Assembly (NCBI GenBank): GCA_947303715.1
Contig: CAMYYY010000008.1
Span: 1-64,000 of the forward strand
DNA from: an uncultured Bacteroidales bacterium
GTDB lineage: Bacteria; Bacteroidota; Bacteroidia; Bacteroidales; Bacteroidaceae
Direction: 5' to 3'
DNA length: 64,000 nucleotides
In this document: piece by piece, positions 1 through 9,247 of the stretch
How the letters are laid out: every line of letters starts with the position of its first letter
Position numbering within the stretch: position 1 is the stretch's first letter
Notes under the pieces: model-generated
What the model was told of the DNA's origin: nothing
Databases searched by the model: none
The model's input: the letters and a program-made list of their open reading frames with translations, nothing else
Position numbers and translations under genes: made by a program

Positions 1-82
1 AACTTGCTCTAGTCGTAAGACAGAAAACTGACAACCTAAATCAGCGAACCACAATTGTCTACACTCCTACTCTCCTCAGATA

Positions 83-121
83 AGTGTTAGGTAGGTGTTA
101 GGTAAGTGTTAGGTAGGTGTT
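83..121. repeat. 11-nt tandem repeat (RGTGTTAGGTA, about 3.5 copies) followed by a short hairpin AGGTAGGTGTT-caagc-AACGCCTACCT
   Basis: Read directly: agtgttaggta|ggtgttaggta|agtgttaggta|ggtgtt, then caagcaacgcctacct. Confidence 0.85.
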
Positions 122-483
122 CAAGCAACGCCTACCTTCCATAACGCGTTGTCTATATACGCGTTAAAGCAGAAATGGTAAGTGTTGGCCTATTTTTGCG
201 AAAAAACATCAAAAAAATGAAATACGCGGAATACAGTTGTATTTTTTAGAAGGTCTCGTCATGCTATCCAAGAAAAAAAGCAGCTCCAATGCCCTAAAAG
301 GCATTAAACACCCCCAAAAAGTGACCGGAAAAGCCGCATTATCGCATTTGAACCAAATGAACCAACGATTTGAACCAATCCGGACAATCCTTTTTTCGTA
401 GATTCACGTTATTTTTGCAACACTTTTTCGAAGTTGAAGTAAAAATAGTCAGCTCACGTGAACAATGTTTCAGAATTATTGCT

Positions 484-491
484 TATCTTTG
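484..491 (+). promoter_or_regulatory. Bacteroidales-type -7 element (TATCTTTG)
   Basis: TAtcTTTG matches the Bacteroidetes -7 consensus TAnnTTTG; a stable hairpin starts right after the predicted start site. Confidence 0.5.
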
Positions 492-492
492 T

Positions 493-811
493 CGCACTAC
501 TCCGAAACGAGTGGTGTACATTGAGGAAAGCTATCAGCTTGCGCCCGTCAGAGAATCTGCAAATTCAACGTAGCATGGGCAAGAGTCGAAACAGCTGTTC
601 CTCCTGAAGAAAGTATATCCTGAACGTGTCCCCCCACGGGGCGGTTCGCTTATATTGCTATAGGTGTGAACTGACTTTTCATTCTTTTTGCTACAGGTAT
701 GCAGAACCTTCTGACGAAGAATGTCCGAAGGCTCACACTCATTATGCCCAGTCGTAAGGAGAAGGAATGAGAAAAGCGAATCTTAGTATTAATCCATAAG
801 AACAGAAAATC
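493..811 (+). other. Candidate long structured 5' leader of the BspA-like gene
   Basis: Begins with 9-bp hairpin GCACTACTC-cgaaac-GAGTGGTGT after the promoter; further pairings (gaggaaagct/agctgttcctc); no large ORF. Confidence 0.35.
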
Positions 812-3800
812 ATGAAAACAAAAACGTTATTACTTTTTGTGCTTGCCCTGTGGGCTAGTAGTGCGGCATCTGCCTATAATGCAAAAGTCAATGGCATATA
901 TTATGACTTGTCGTATCCGTCGGCAAAAGTAACGTATGCCAGTACTTCCTATAACAGCTATTCAAATAGTGTTGTTATTCCACCGTCTTTTACTTATAAC
1001 GGTAAGACATATAGTGTTACTTCTATTGGGCCGAATGCTTTTCGCGGAAGCACGGGTATGACTTCCGTCACTATTCCCAGTAGTGTGACTGATATCGGTG
1101 ATTATGCATTCGAGAACTGTACGGGTTTAACATCCGTCACAATACCAGGCAGTGTAACGAGCATTGGCAAAGGCGTTTTCTATGGTTGTAGCGGTTTAAC
1201 TACTGTTACTATGGTGAGCAGGATCACAAGCATACCAGAGTACACTTTCAAAAAATGCGTGAGTTTGGAGAACTTCACTATTCCCAGTAGTGTGATAACA
1301 ATTGAAAGTTATGCATTTTCTGGTTGCAGCGGATTAAGTAACATATCTATTCCCACATCCGTAACAACAATTAAATATAAAGCTTTTGAGGATTGCTCCA
1401 ACCTGACATCTGTTACCCTTCCCCCGTCCATCACCACTATTGAAAGTTCTGCTTTTGGGGGTTGTGCGTACTTGACATCAATTAATATTCCTAAAAATGT
1501 GAGGACTATAGGTGAAAATCCCGTTTATGGGGCTAACGGTAATTATTTTGTAGTTTATGATGATGAGGGGGATGCCACCTCCTATTATTCTCCGTTTTAC
1601 GGTTGTTCATCGTTGAGAACTTTTGATGTTGACGAAGATAATCCCTATTTTTCATCCATTGATGGCGTTCTTTTTAATAAGAATGGGGACATATTATATG
1701 AATTTCCAAAAGGAAAAACAGGTGATTATGTAATGCCGTCACAGGTCAAGGCAATGAATTGGGACCAATTGTGGGGATGTGACAATCTTACCAGCATTAC
1801 CTTTTCTGAATCGTTTTGGGCACCTGATGCTTTTCGTCCTATAAGTGGTAAATTAATTAGAACAATAAATATTGGGAAAAAGTTTGATGTACCTTCTGAA
1901 TGTATTAGAACTGATTACTTTCCCAGTCTGGAGACGATTACTGTTGATAGTGAAAATACCCAATGGTGGGCTGAGAATGGAGTCCTTTATACTAAAGATA
2001 GTTGGGGCGGTATGATGGTATTGTATCCACAAAAGAAAATGGATGAATCATATTCTGTGCCAGAGGGTGTAAAACTAATTGGTTATGTTGCTGTGGTTGG
2101 TAATGTTTATTTAAAAAATGTAACGTTGCCTTCGTCTCTTTCCTCTATTTATGATGCTGCATTTAAGGATTGTACCCAATTGCGGGAGATAAACATCCCC
2201 TCCTCTGTGTCGTTTATTGGTGATGAAGCTTTTTATGGTTGCACAAAGTTAAACAAAATTAATCTCTCACCCAATAATCACTTCTTTACATTAGGAAAAC
2301 AAGCATTTTCTGGATGTACATCTTTAAAAACCATAGTCTTTGGTGAGGGCTGGTGCAACGATCAGTATAAGTACGGGGAGGATGAGGATGGTATAAATTC
2401 TGAAGTCTTTTATGGTTGTAACTCTGTTGAGGATATATATGTTAAGTCTGATGATCTTATAACATATGGTTGGGTGGAATGTGATGATGATTATTGTTGG
2501 AATTATGACACATATATGTTTAATCACTTTGGCGCAACTTTGCATGTCCCATCTGGCAGTTTGGCTGCCTATAGGGCTTCTGACCGATGGAACCAGTTTA
2601 ATAATATCGTTGAAATGCTTCCTGTCATTACTTTTGCCGATGCCAATGTGAAAGCTCTATGCGTGGCTAATTGGGATACCGATGGCGACTTTGAAATAGG
2701 CTTCGATGAGGCTGCGGCGGTAACGAGCTTGAGCGAAGTGTTCAAGGAAAACGCGGAGATTGCTTCGTTTGATGAACTGCAATACTTTACAGGCTTGACA
2801 AGCATTGACGAAAAGGCGTTCTTCGGCTGCAGCAATCTGCAGTCTGTCACGTTCCCCGAAGGTCTTACGGAAATCGGAGCGAGTGCTTTTGAAGGCTCCG
2901 GCTTGACGTCCGTAAAGTTTCCTTCCACGATGGTGCATGTGTTGGATGCAGCCTTCCTGGGGTGTAACAATTTGAGTGAGATTGACTTCAACGGCAGTTC
3001 GGCTGTGCTTCACCCGCATGTCTTCACGCTATGTCCCAGTCTGGAATACGTCTATATTCCCAAGACCGTCCAATTGTGGGGCTGGGGACATTTCTTTATC
3101 TGTGAGAATCTGAAAACAGTGGTCAGCGAGGCCAATGACGAGGCCGACTGGTGGGCAACGGGCAGCTTCGACCTTTGCCCTACCCTGGAAACGATAAGCG
3201 TTCCCAATGTCCGATCGATGGGTGGCAATTTCGTCGGGACGGGCGAGAGCCTGCAGAGCGTGACCATCTTGGGCGGTGATGCACCTGATAACTGGCAGCA
3301 CTATGCCAACAAGATGGGGTCCATTCCTCCATCACGATATTTGAAATTCAACATCCCCGACGGCATGGCTGAGAGTTTCCTCAAGCACGGCTATGCCAAC
3401 CTCTCCGACCTCAGCGCCCTCCCGATAGTCAAGGAAGAGTTTGAGGCTGAGGCCACCCGCATCATGGCAATGGCCGGGGAGATCGGAAACGGCGCCGCCG
3501 GAACGCTGTCGGCTGCCGTCGCAGCCGCCCGCACGGCCGTCAATGCTGCGGAGGACTACGTGTCCGTGTATGACCAGATAGCCGCCATCAAGGCTGCGGC
3601 AAGGGCCTATCTTGCCACGGCGACCCTGCCGGAAGGAACCGACGTGGCGGCTGCCACCATTACCAATCCGGACATTAACCGCTACGACATCGGCTGGACA
3701 ATCTCTGGAGGCGATAATACACGTGGATATAATGAAAGCAGCTATACCAATGGTGTGGTGACCGTTGACGGTTTCATAGAAGCATGGCACGATGTGGACG

Positions 3801-5242
3801 TATTGGAGGACGGCGAAATCTGGCAGACCATCCGCAACCTGCCCGCAGGAAAGTACCGCTTGGAGGTGGATGCAATTGCCTGCCGGCAGTTGGACGAAAC
3901 GACGGAAGTGACGGGCGTCAGCCTCTTCGCAGGCAGTGAGTCAAGGCCTATTGCCACTGAAGCCGACAAACCCCAGGATTTCCTCTTGGAGTTTGAGAAT
4001 CCTTTCCAGAAGGATGTCAGGATTGGCGTCCGCATGCGGAACACCACGGCCAACTGGGTTGCCGTCGATAACTTCCGCCTCATCTATATTGGCTCGTCCA
4101 ATTTGTACCTGCCAGAGAGCATTACTCCAGCGAGCAGCGAAACCGACCTCGTCTATCTGTATAACGTGGAGACGGGCAAGTTTCTCCATGCCGGCAACAG
4201 CTTTGGCATGCATGCCGTCCTCGCCGACACCGGACTTCCTTTCCACTTGACGCAGGACGGGGATGGATACTGGCGCTTTTACTTCCCCGAAGGCTCGCAG
4301 TTTAACCAATACCTGTTCAGGGATTATGATGATGGCAAGATTTATGTGGACTATGAAGATGAAAGGTTCCATGATGAATGGATGATGCAGTGGGTGATGG
4401 CAGCAGCAGACGGATGCTACACCCTTCAGGTCCGGGAGCACGAGGGTACAGACTTTTTCCTGGGCAACAACCCTGCACGAAAAGATTATGACTATGCCAA
4501 TGATTGTGAACTCGACTCGCATGTGGATGTCATCTGTACCGACGATGCCGGCAACAACATCCATTGGCTATTGTTCTCCGAGAAACAGTACCAAAGTTTC
4601 GTGGCCATCGACGGGCTGTCGGTTCCCGATGTGAGGGGTGTGGCCGGAGGCAAGGTGAGCCTGCCTGTCAGCCTCAGCAATCCGAAAAACGAGGTGGCCG
4701 GTGTGCAGTTCGAAGTGACGCTGCCTGAAGGAGTGACGCTGAACAAGGTGAGCACGGCAGGCCGTACATCAGCGTTCAGTACCGGGTTTACCCGAAAGGG
4801 CGATGGCGTATACACCGTTCTGCTTTACCACGGCAATGATGCTATACCCGAAAACGAGGGGAAGATTCTGACGCTTGAACTGCTGCTGGACGGTGAGGTG
4901 GAAATGAGCGACTACACGATAGCAATCAGTGAGATTGTCCTTTCCAAGCCCGATCAAAGCGTGTTGCCGACAACCGAAGTTGTCAGCTGCACGCTGACCG
5001 TGGCTGAGCCTGACCGCGGTGACGCCAACTGCGACGGAAAGGTGAACGTTGCCGACATAGTGGCCATAGCAAACTATATCCTCAACAATCCTCCTGCGAG
5101 ATTCAGCACCGCGGCAGCCAATGTGAACGGCGACAGCAGGATCAATGTGGCCGACATCGTGGGCGTGGCCAACATAATTCTCTCAAGTGGCGGCAGCAAT
5201 AGCCCGAGAGCTGAAATCCGGAACACGATTGAGCCTGAATGA
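812..5242 (+). CDS. BspA-like leucine-rich-repeat surface protein with cohesin-like module and C-terminal dockerin-like repeats
   Basis: Signal peptide; many LRR5/BspA repeats (SVTIPSSVTSIGxxAFxGCSGLT); cohesin-like segment GVQFEVTLPEGVT; GDANCDGKVNVADIVAIANYIL and VNGDSRINVADIVGVANIIL resemble dockerin type I Ca-binding repeats. Confidence 0.88.
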   Translation: MKTKTLLLFVLALWASSAASAYNAKVNGIYYDLSYPSAKVTYASTSYNSYSNSVVIPPSFTYNGKTYSVTSIGPNAFRGSTGMTSVTIPSSVTDIGDYAFENCTGLTSVTIPGSVTSIGKGVFYGCSGLTTVTMVSRITSIPEYTFKKCVSLENFTIPSSVITIESYAFSGCSGLSNISIPTSVTTIKYKAFEDCSNLTSVTLPPSITTIESSAFGGCAYLTSINIPKNVRTIGENPVYGANGNYFVVYDDEGDATSYYSPFYGCSSLRTFDVDEDNPYFSSIDGVLFNKNGDILYEFPKGKTGDYVMPSQVKAMNWDQLWGCDNLTSITFSESFWAPDAFRPISGKLIRTINIGKKFDVPSECIRTDYFPSLETITVDSENTQWWAENGVLYTKDSWGGMMVLYPQKKMDESYSVPEGVKLIGYVAVVGNVYLKNVTLPSSLSSIYDAAFKDCTQLREINIPSSVSFIGDEAFYGCTKLNKINLSPNNHFFTLGKQAFSGCTSLKTIVFGEGWCNDQYKYGEDEDGINSEVFYGCNSVEDIYVKSDDLITYGWVECDDDYCWNYDTYMFNHFGATLHVPSGSLAAYRASDRWNQFNNIVEMLPVITFADANVKALCVANWDTDGDFEIGFDEAAAVTSLSEVFKENAEIASFDELQYFTGLTSIDEKAFFGCSNLQSVTFPEGLTEIGASAFEGSGLTSVKFPSTMVHVLDAAFLGCNNLSEIDFNGSSAVLHPHVFTLCPSLEYVYIPKTVQLWGWGHFFICENLKTVVSEANDEADWWATGSFDLCPTLETISVPNVRSMGGNFVGTGESLQSVTILGGDAPDNWQHYANKMGSIPPSRYLKFNIPDGMAESFLKHGYANLSDLSALPIVKEEFEAEATRIMAMAGEIGNGAAGTLSAAVAAARTAVNAAEDYVSVYDQIAAIKAAARAYLATATLPEGTDVAAATITNPDINRYDIGWTISGGDNTRGYNESSYTNGVVTVDGFIEAWHDVDVLEDGEIWQTIRNLPAGKYRLEVDAIACRQLDETTEVTGVSLFAGSESRPIATEADKPQDFLLEFENPFQKDVRIGVRMRNTTANWVAVDNFRLIYIGSSNLYLPESITPASSETDLVYLYNVETGKFLHAGNSFGMHAVLADTGLPFHLTQDGDGYWRFYFPEGSQFNQYLFRDYDDGKIYVDYEDERFHDEWMMQWVMAAADGCYTLQVREHEGTDFFLGNNPARKDYDYANDCELDSHVDVICTDDAGNNIHWLLFSEKQYQSFVAIDGLSVPDVRGVAGGKVSLPVSLSNPKNEVAGVQFEVTLPEGVTLNKVSTAGRTSAFSTGFTRKGDGVYTVLLYHGNDAIPENEGKILTLELLLDGEVEMSDYTIAISEIVLSKPDQSVLPTTEVVSCTLTVAEPDRGDANCDGKVNVADIVAIANYILNNPPARFSTAAANVNGDSRINVADIVGVANIILSSGGSNSPRAEIRNTIEPE

Positions 5243-5295
5243 TTAAGCAATAGAACTCAATGAAATAATTTTTTAACCATAAAATTTAACAGAAC

Positions 5296-6486
5296 ATGAA
5301 AAGAATGATGGTATTTGCCTTGTCGCTGTTTACCCTGCTGGGCAGCGTTTGGGCTGACAAGCTGACCGCTACGGATGTAGCCATCCAACAGGGAAGGACA
5401 GCAGTGTTGAATGTCGGTCTCACTAATCCGGACACGGAATATGGGGGGGTCCAGTTCAAGTTGGTGTTGCCGGAAGGCATAACGGCAACAGCGATTGAGA
5501 AGGGCGAGCGCATAGCTGATCTGGATGTCACTATCGGTCTGAAAGACAACCAAGTGCTGGCTTTTTATCTGGCAGATGATTTGAAGCCGACTGCTCTTCC
5601 TGGAACAAGCGGTACGGTTGCCGGCATTACCTTGCAGGCCAGTGCCTCGTTGGCGGCTGGCAGCTATGCGGGCAAGCTGACGGAGGTTCAGGTAACGGAT
5701 CTTAACAGTGAGAGCTTTGACCTGGACGACGTGACTTTCAGTATTACGGTTTCGGAACCGCTTATTACTGTACTTGACGAAACGTCATCCTCTGTTCCCG
5801 AGGCAACGGACGGGGTCGTGGAACTGCTTGTGAAACGCACCATCAAGGCTGATACGTGGAGTACTGTCTGCCTACCGTTCGACATGACGGAGGAACAGGT
5901 GAAAGCAGCCTTCGGCAATGGCGTGCAGCTCGCAGAGTTCACGGACTACGAAGCGGAATACGATGATGCCGACAATGTGACGGCCATCACGGTAAACTTC
6001 GATGACGCCGATCTCAGCGAAGGCCTCTATGCCAACTATCCCTATCTGATAAGAGTGACTGACTCCGTGACGGAGTTTAGTGTGACGGCAAAAGTGGACC
6101 CGGACGAGGAGAATGCTGTTGCGGAGTATGACAATGGCAAGACGGGTAAGAACCGTAAAGTGTTCGGGACGTTTAAGGGGGTCCTGCATAGCGGAACGAA
6201 TGTGCCGGCAAACGACCTTTTCCTCTCAGACAACAAGTTCTATTATTCAACAGGAAACAGTCCCATCAAAGCCTTTCGTGCTTATCTGAATTTGGTGGAA
6301 ATGATGCCTTCGTCCTCTTCAAGCATTGGGATTAGGATTAATGACGGCACAACACATGTGGAGGGACTCGACGCTACGGATAAAGGTGGAAAAGCCTATG
6401 ACCTCAGCGGGCGCAGAATACAGTCCGGCAAGAATCTTGAAAGAGGCATCTATATTGTTGACGGAAAGAAGGTCGTCATCAAATAG
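5296..6486 (+). CDS. Secreted cohesin-like domain protein with C-terminal sorting motif
   Basis: Signal peptide; GVQFKLVLPEGIT cohesin-like segment paralogous to the upstream gene; C-terminus YDLSGRRIQSGKNLERGIYIVDGKKVVIK. Confidence 0.75.
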   Translation: MKRMMVFALSLFTLLGSVWADKLTATDVAIQQGRTAVLNVGLTNPDTEYGGVQFKLVLPEGITATAIEKGERIADLDVTIGLKDNQVLAFYLADDLKPTALPGTSGTVAGITLQASASLAAGSYAGKLTEVQVTDLNSESFDLDDVTFSITVSEPLITVLDETSSSVPEATDGVVELLVKRTIKADTWSTVCLPFDMTEEQVKAAFGNGVQLAEFTDYEAEYDDADNVTAITVNFDDADLSEGLYANYPYLIRVTDSVTEFSVTAKVDPDEENAVAEYDNGKTGKNRKVFGTFKGVLHSGTNVPANDLFLSDNKFYYSTGNSPIKAFRAYLNLVEMMPSSSSSIGIRINDGTTHVEGLDATDKGGKAYDLSGRRIQSGKNLERGIYIVDGKKVVIK

Positions 6487-6533
6487 ATCGGATGGCGTTA
6501 AAAGAAATGTTTAACCGGAAAAAGGTATTTACA

Positions 6534-6704
6534 ATGAAAAAGAACTATATCCAACCTGAGATTATCATTCTTTGCGTAGAAGAATCCCTTCCCATTGCCA
6601 CCAGTGGCGCCACCAGCAATAAGGGTATCGGCTGGGGAGGCTTCGACAATACGGGAAGCAAGGAAGCGGACGCAATACAAAGGAGATTCCATACGGGGTT
6701 CTAA
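6534..6704 (+). CDS. Small peptide (56 aa), MKKN-Y-x-P family
   Basis: ATG at 6534 inside the 6492..6704 ORF: MKKNYIQPEIIILCVEESLPIATSGATSNKGIGWGGFDNTGSKEADAIQRRFHTGF; same N-terminal pattern as the ORF at 19153. Confidence 0.65.
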   Translation: MKKNYIQPEIIILCVEESLPIATSGATSNKGIGWGGFDNTGSKEADAIQRRFHTGF

Positions 6705-6764
6705 TCCTCTTCTCCGTTTGGGAAACACCTTTCGAGAGAAGGCGTTTACCTTCTATTTATGTGA

Positions 6765-6798
6765 AAACTGCGGGCATGCAACAGCATGTCCGCAGTTT
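6765..6798 (+). terminator. Intrinsic terminator-like hairpin
   Basis: aaactgcgggcatg-caacag-catgtccgcagttt. Confidence 0.6.
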
Positions 6799-6921
6799 AA
6801 AATAAAATGTTTGGTCAGAGGTCCGTCATCCGTCATCGCGCTGAAAAACACGAGTTACCACATACTACCCGTTGTTAAACATGAACGTGAGTTCGGTATA
6901 TAAAGCATTTTTGTCCCAATA

Positions 6922-7179
6922 GGTGTCGGGGGTGTCGGTACACGCTCGTACAGATATGATTGTCAATCGACTAGCCACCGATACCTATCCCTCATAAGTG
7001 TCGGTGAGGATTCGGTGGGGGCTTTGTTTGATTCTAATCCCTGAGCGTTCAACGCTGTGGCCGTAGAGCTAGGCGTTGTTTTCCCCCGAAGCCCCCACCG
7101 ATACCTTAGAGATGGGGTGTCGGTGGGCTGTTAGTTGGAATTCAATAGTTTAAGCCCCGACACCGACACCCCCGACACC
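6922..7179. repeat. Nested inverted-repeat element (ggtgtcgg arms)
   Basis: Outer arms 6922-6939 and 7162-7179 are an 18-nt perfect inverted repeat (ggtgtcgggggtgtcggt); inner arms 7012-7024 / 7089-7101 (tcggtgggggctt). Confidence 0.8.
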
Positions 7180-7277
7180 CCTTGGATAAAACTACATTTT
7201 ATACTGGATTCACGTTAATCATGAGATTAATTCAAGTAAAATACATGGCTCATTCAATGGTAATTCGTGTTACCAGA

Positions 7278-7466
7278 ATGTTTGACATTCTGTCGCCAAC
7301 GTTTGACGTCCAGCCACCAGAGTTTGACGTTATTCTCACGACGTCAAACGTTATCGCCATAGCGTTTGATTCTATTCTCTCAGAAGCTTATTCTATTTCC
7401 GTAGAAGCTTATTCTAATTTCGTAGATAAAGCTTCTGGCAAAATAGAAGCTGATTCTGCGGGCGTA
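7278..7466. repeat. 21-nt-period degenerate tandem array, nine units
   Basis: Units such as gaagcttattctatttccgta | gaagcttattctaatttcgta, all exactly 21 nt. Confidence 0.85.
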
Positions 7467-7705
7467 GCTGCGGTTTGTTTCTGAGGGAGTCAAAAAAGGA
7501 ACGCATCACCATTGTCGTCACCGAGTACGAAGACGGAAGGGTGGAAACCACGAAAGGGAGTATGCGATACCCCCTCGGTGGAAAAATGGAACAAGTGGGC
7601 AAATTTACTGCCTAAAAAAAGGAATAAGTGGGCAAAAATATAGTAAAATAATTGGAATAAGTGGGATTTTCCTTTGTTGGATGAGGGAAATAGTGTAATT
7701 TTGCA

Positions 7706-9094
7706 TTGGATTTAAACAAAAGAATTATGCTAGAACGAAAATTTACACAATTTCTGGAGCATTTCCTAATGGAAGAACCCAACAAAATTCTTCTTGTTAA
7801 TGGCGCACGACAAATAGGCAAATCCTATCTTATACGTTTTGTAGGGCATAAACTTTTCCCCCATTTTGTTGAAATCAACCTGAAGGAAGACAAGGAAGGT
7901 GATCGAATCTTTGCTGATGTGCATACCACCAACGAGCTCTATATGCGATTGGGCAATTACTACCCTAAACCTTTAGGTGATAAATCCAACACATTGGTGT
8001 TCTTGGACGAGATACAGAGTTATCCTCACTTGATGACATTGCTAAAATTTCTCAATCAAGAGTCACGATATAGGTTCATTGCGAGTGGATCCCAATTAGG
8101 CGTTGCCTTATCGGAAACGCCATCGGTACCACTTGGCAGTGTGACCATCGAACAGATGTATCCTCTCGACTTTGAGGAATTTCTGTGGGCTACAGGTATC
8201 AGCAAGGAATGGATTGAAAATATAAGGGAGAGTTATCTGCGCAAAGAGGCATTGAATGAGAGTACACATAATCTCCTTCTAAAACGATTTCAGTATTACC
8301 TGCTTGTTGGGGGGTTGCCAGAAGCAATAAATAAATATCTGGCTGACAGAAATATGGTTCGTGTCAGACAGATACATAGAGACATACACAACCTCTATCG
8401 TATTGACGCTTCTCAATATGACGACGAACACAAATTGAAGATTCGCAAGATATACGACCTCATCCCAAGCAATTTGGAAAACAAGAAGAAGCGCGTTGTA
8501 TACAAGAATATTGAAGATAAAAAGGGAAGAACATTCTCTGACTATGCGGATGAGTTTGAATATCTGACCAATTCGGGTGTTGCCTTAGAAGTATCAGCTA
8601 TCAGCAACCCCCGTTTCCCCCTTGCCGAATCAGAACAGAAACGTCTTGTGAAACTTTACTTGAACGATGTAGGGTTGCTGACCAACCTCCTTTATGGGGT
8701 GAACGTGAACGCCGTTCTACAAGACATCAAAAGTATAAATCTTGGCACGGTGTATGAGTCTGTCGTGGCTCAGGAATTGGCTGCTCATGGCTTCAATCTT
8801 CATTATTATGATAATAAGAAAAAAGGTGAGGTCGATTTTTTGATAGATGATTATGACCAACTAACGGTTTTACCATTGGAGATAAAATCTGGAAAGGATT
8901 ACACCGAGCATAGTGCACTCTCAAAGTTTCTCGAAAACCCAGATTATGGAATAAATCGCGCCTTCGTTTTTTCTAACGAACGAGAGATCTTCAAGAAAAA
9001 GGGTGCAACTTATCTCCCCATCTACTATAGTATGTTTCTTTATAATGAGCATCGTGAAGAACCAGTAATACTGCCTGAATTAGAAGTCATCTGA
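7706..9094 (+). CDS. AAA-family ATPase with DUF4143-like C-terminal region
   Basis: Walker A VNGARQIGKSYL, Walker B LVFLDEIQ, C-terminal EVDFLI...LPLEIKSGKDY; start may be the ATG at 7727. Confidence 0.85.
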   Translation: MDLNKRIMLERKFTQFLEHFLMEEPNKILLVNGARQIGKSYLIRFVGHKLFPHFVEINLKEDKEGDRIFADVHTTNELYMRLGNYYPKPLGDKSNTLVFLDEIQSYPHLMTLLKFLNQESRYRFIASGSQLGVALSETPSVPLGSVTIEQMYPLDFEEFLWATGISKEWIENIRESYLRKEALNESTHNLLLKRFQYYLLVGGLPEAINKYLADRNMVRVRQIHRDIHNLYRIDASQYDDEHKLKIRKIYDLIPSNLENKKKRVVYKNIEDKKGRTFSDYADEFEYLTNSGVALEVSAISNPRFPLAESEQKRLVKLYLNDVGLLTNLLYGVNVNAVLQDIKSINLGTVYESVVAQELAAHGFNLHYYDNKKKGEVDFLIDDYDQLTVLPLEIKSGKDYTEHSALSKFLENPDYGINRAFVFSNEREIFKKKGATYLPIYYSMFLYNEHREEPVILPELEVI

Positions 9095-9174
9095 TATACT
9101 TTTGGGTTCACGGATGAGAAACAGCACTTCTTGAAAGAACTTTGGAAGGGAAGTATTCTTTGAAAAAAGATTTG

Positions 9175-9247
9175 TGGAGCATAGGAGACTCGAACTCCCA
9201 ACCTATAGATTGCGAACCTATCGCTCTGCCAGTTGAGCTAATGCCCC
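9175..9247 (-). tRNA. tRNA-Ala(CGC)
   Basis: Minus strand GGGGCATTAGCTCAACTGGCAGAGCGATAGGTTCGCAATCTATAGGTTGGGAGTTCGAGTCTCCTATGCTCCA folds as a cloverleaf; anticodon loop TTCGCAA; G3-U70 alanine identity pair; no encoded CCA. Confidence 0.9.

Noticed and set aside
493-811. RNase P RNA, tmRNA or 4.5S RNA
   Set aside because: GAGGAAAG is present, but the remaining conserved cores of these RNAs were not found
812-5242. Cellulosome scaffoldin
   Set aside because: Only single cohesin-like and dockerin-like modules without catalytic partners or CBM; LRR/BspA content dominates
7182-7484. 100-aa ORF over the 21-nt array as a real gene
   Set aside because: Open only because 21-nt units stay in phase; no promoter, RBS or homologous motif; reported as repeat instead
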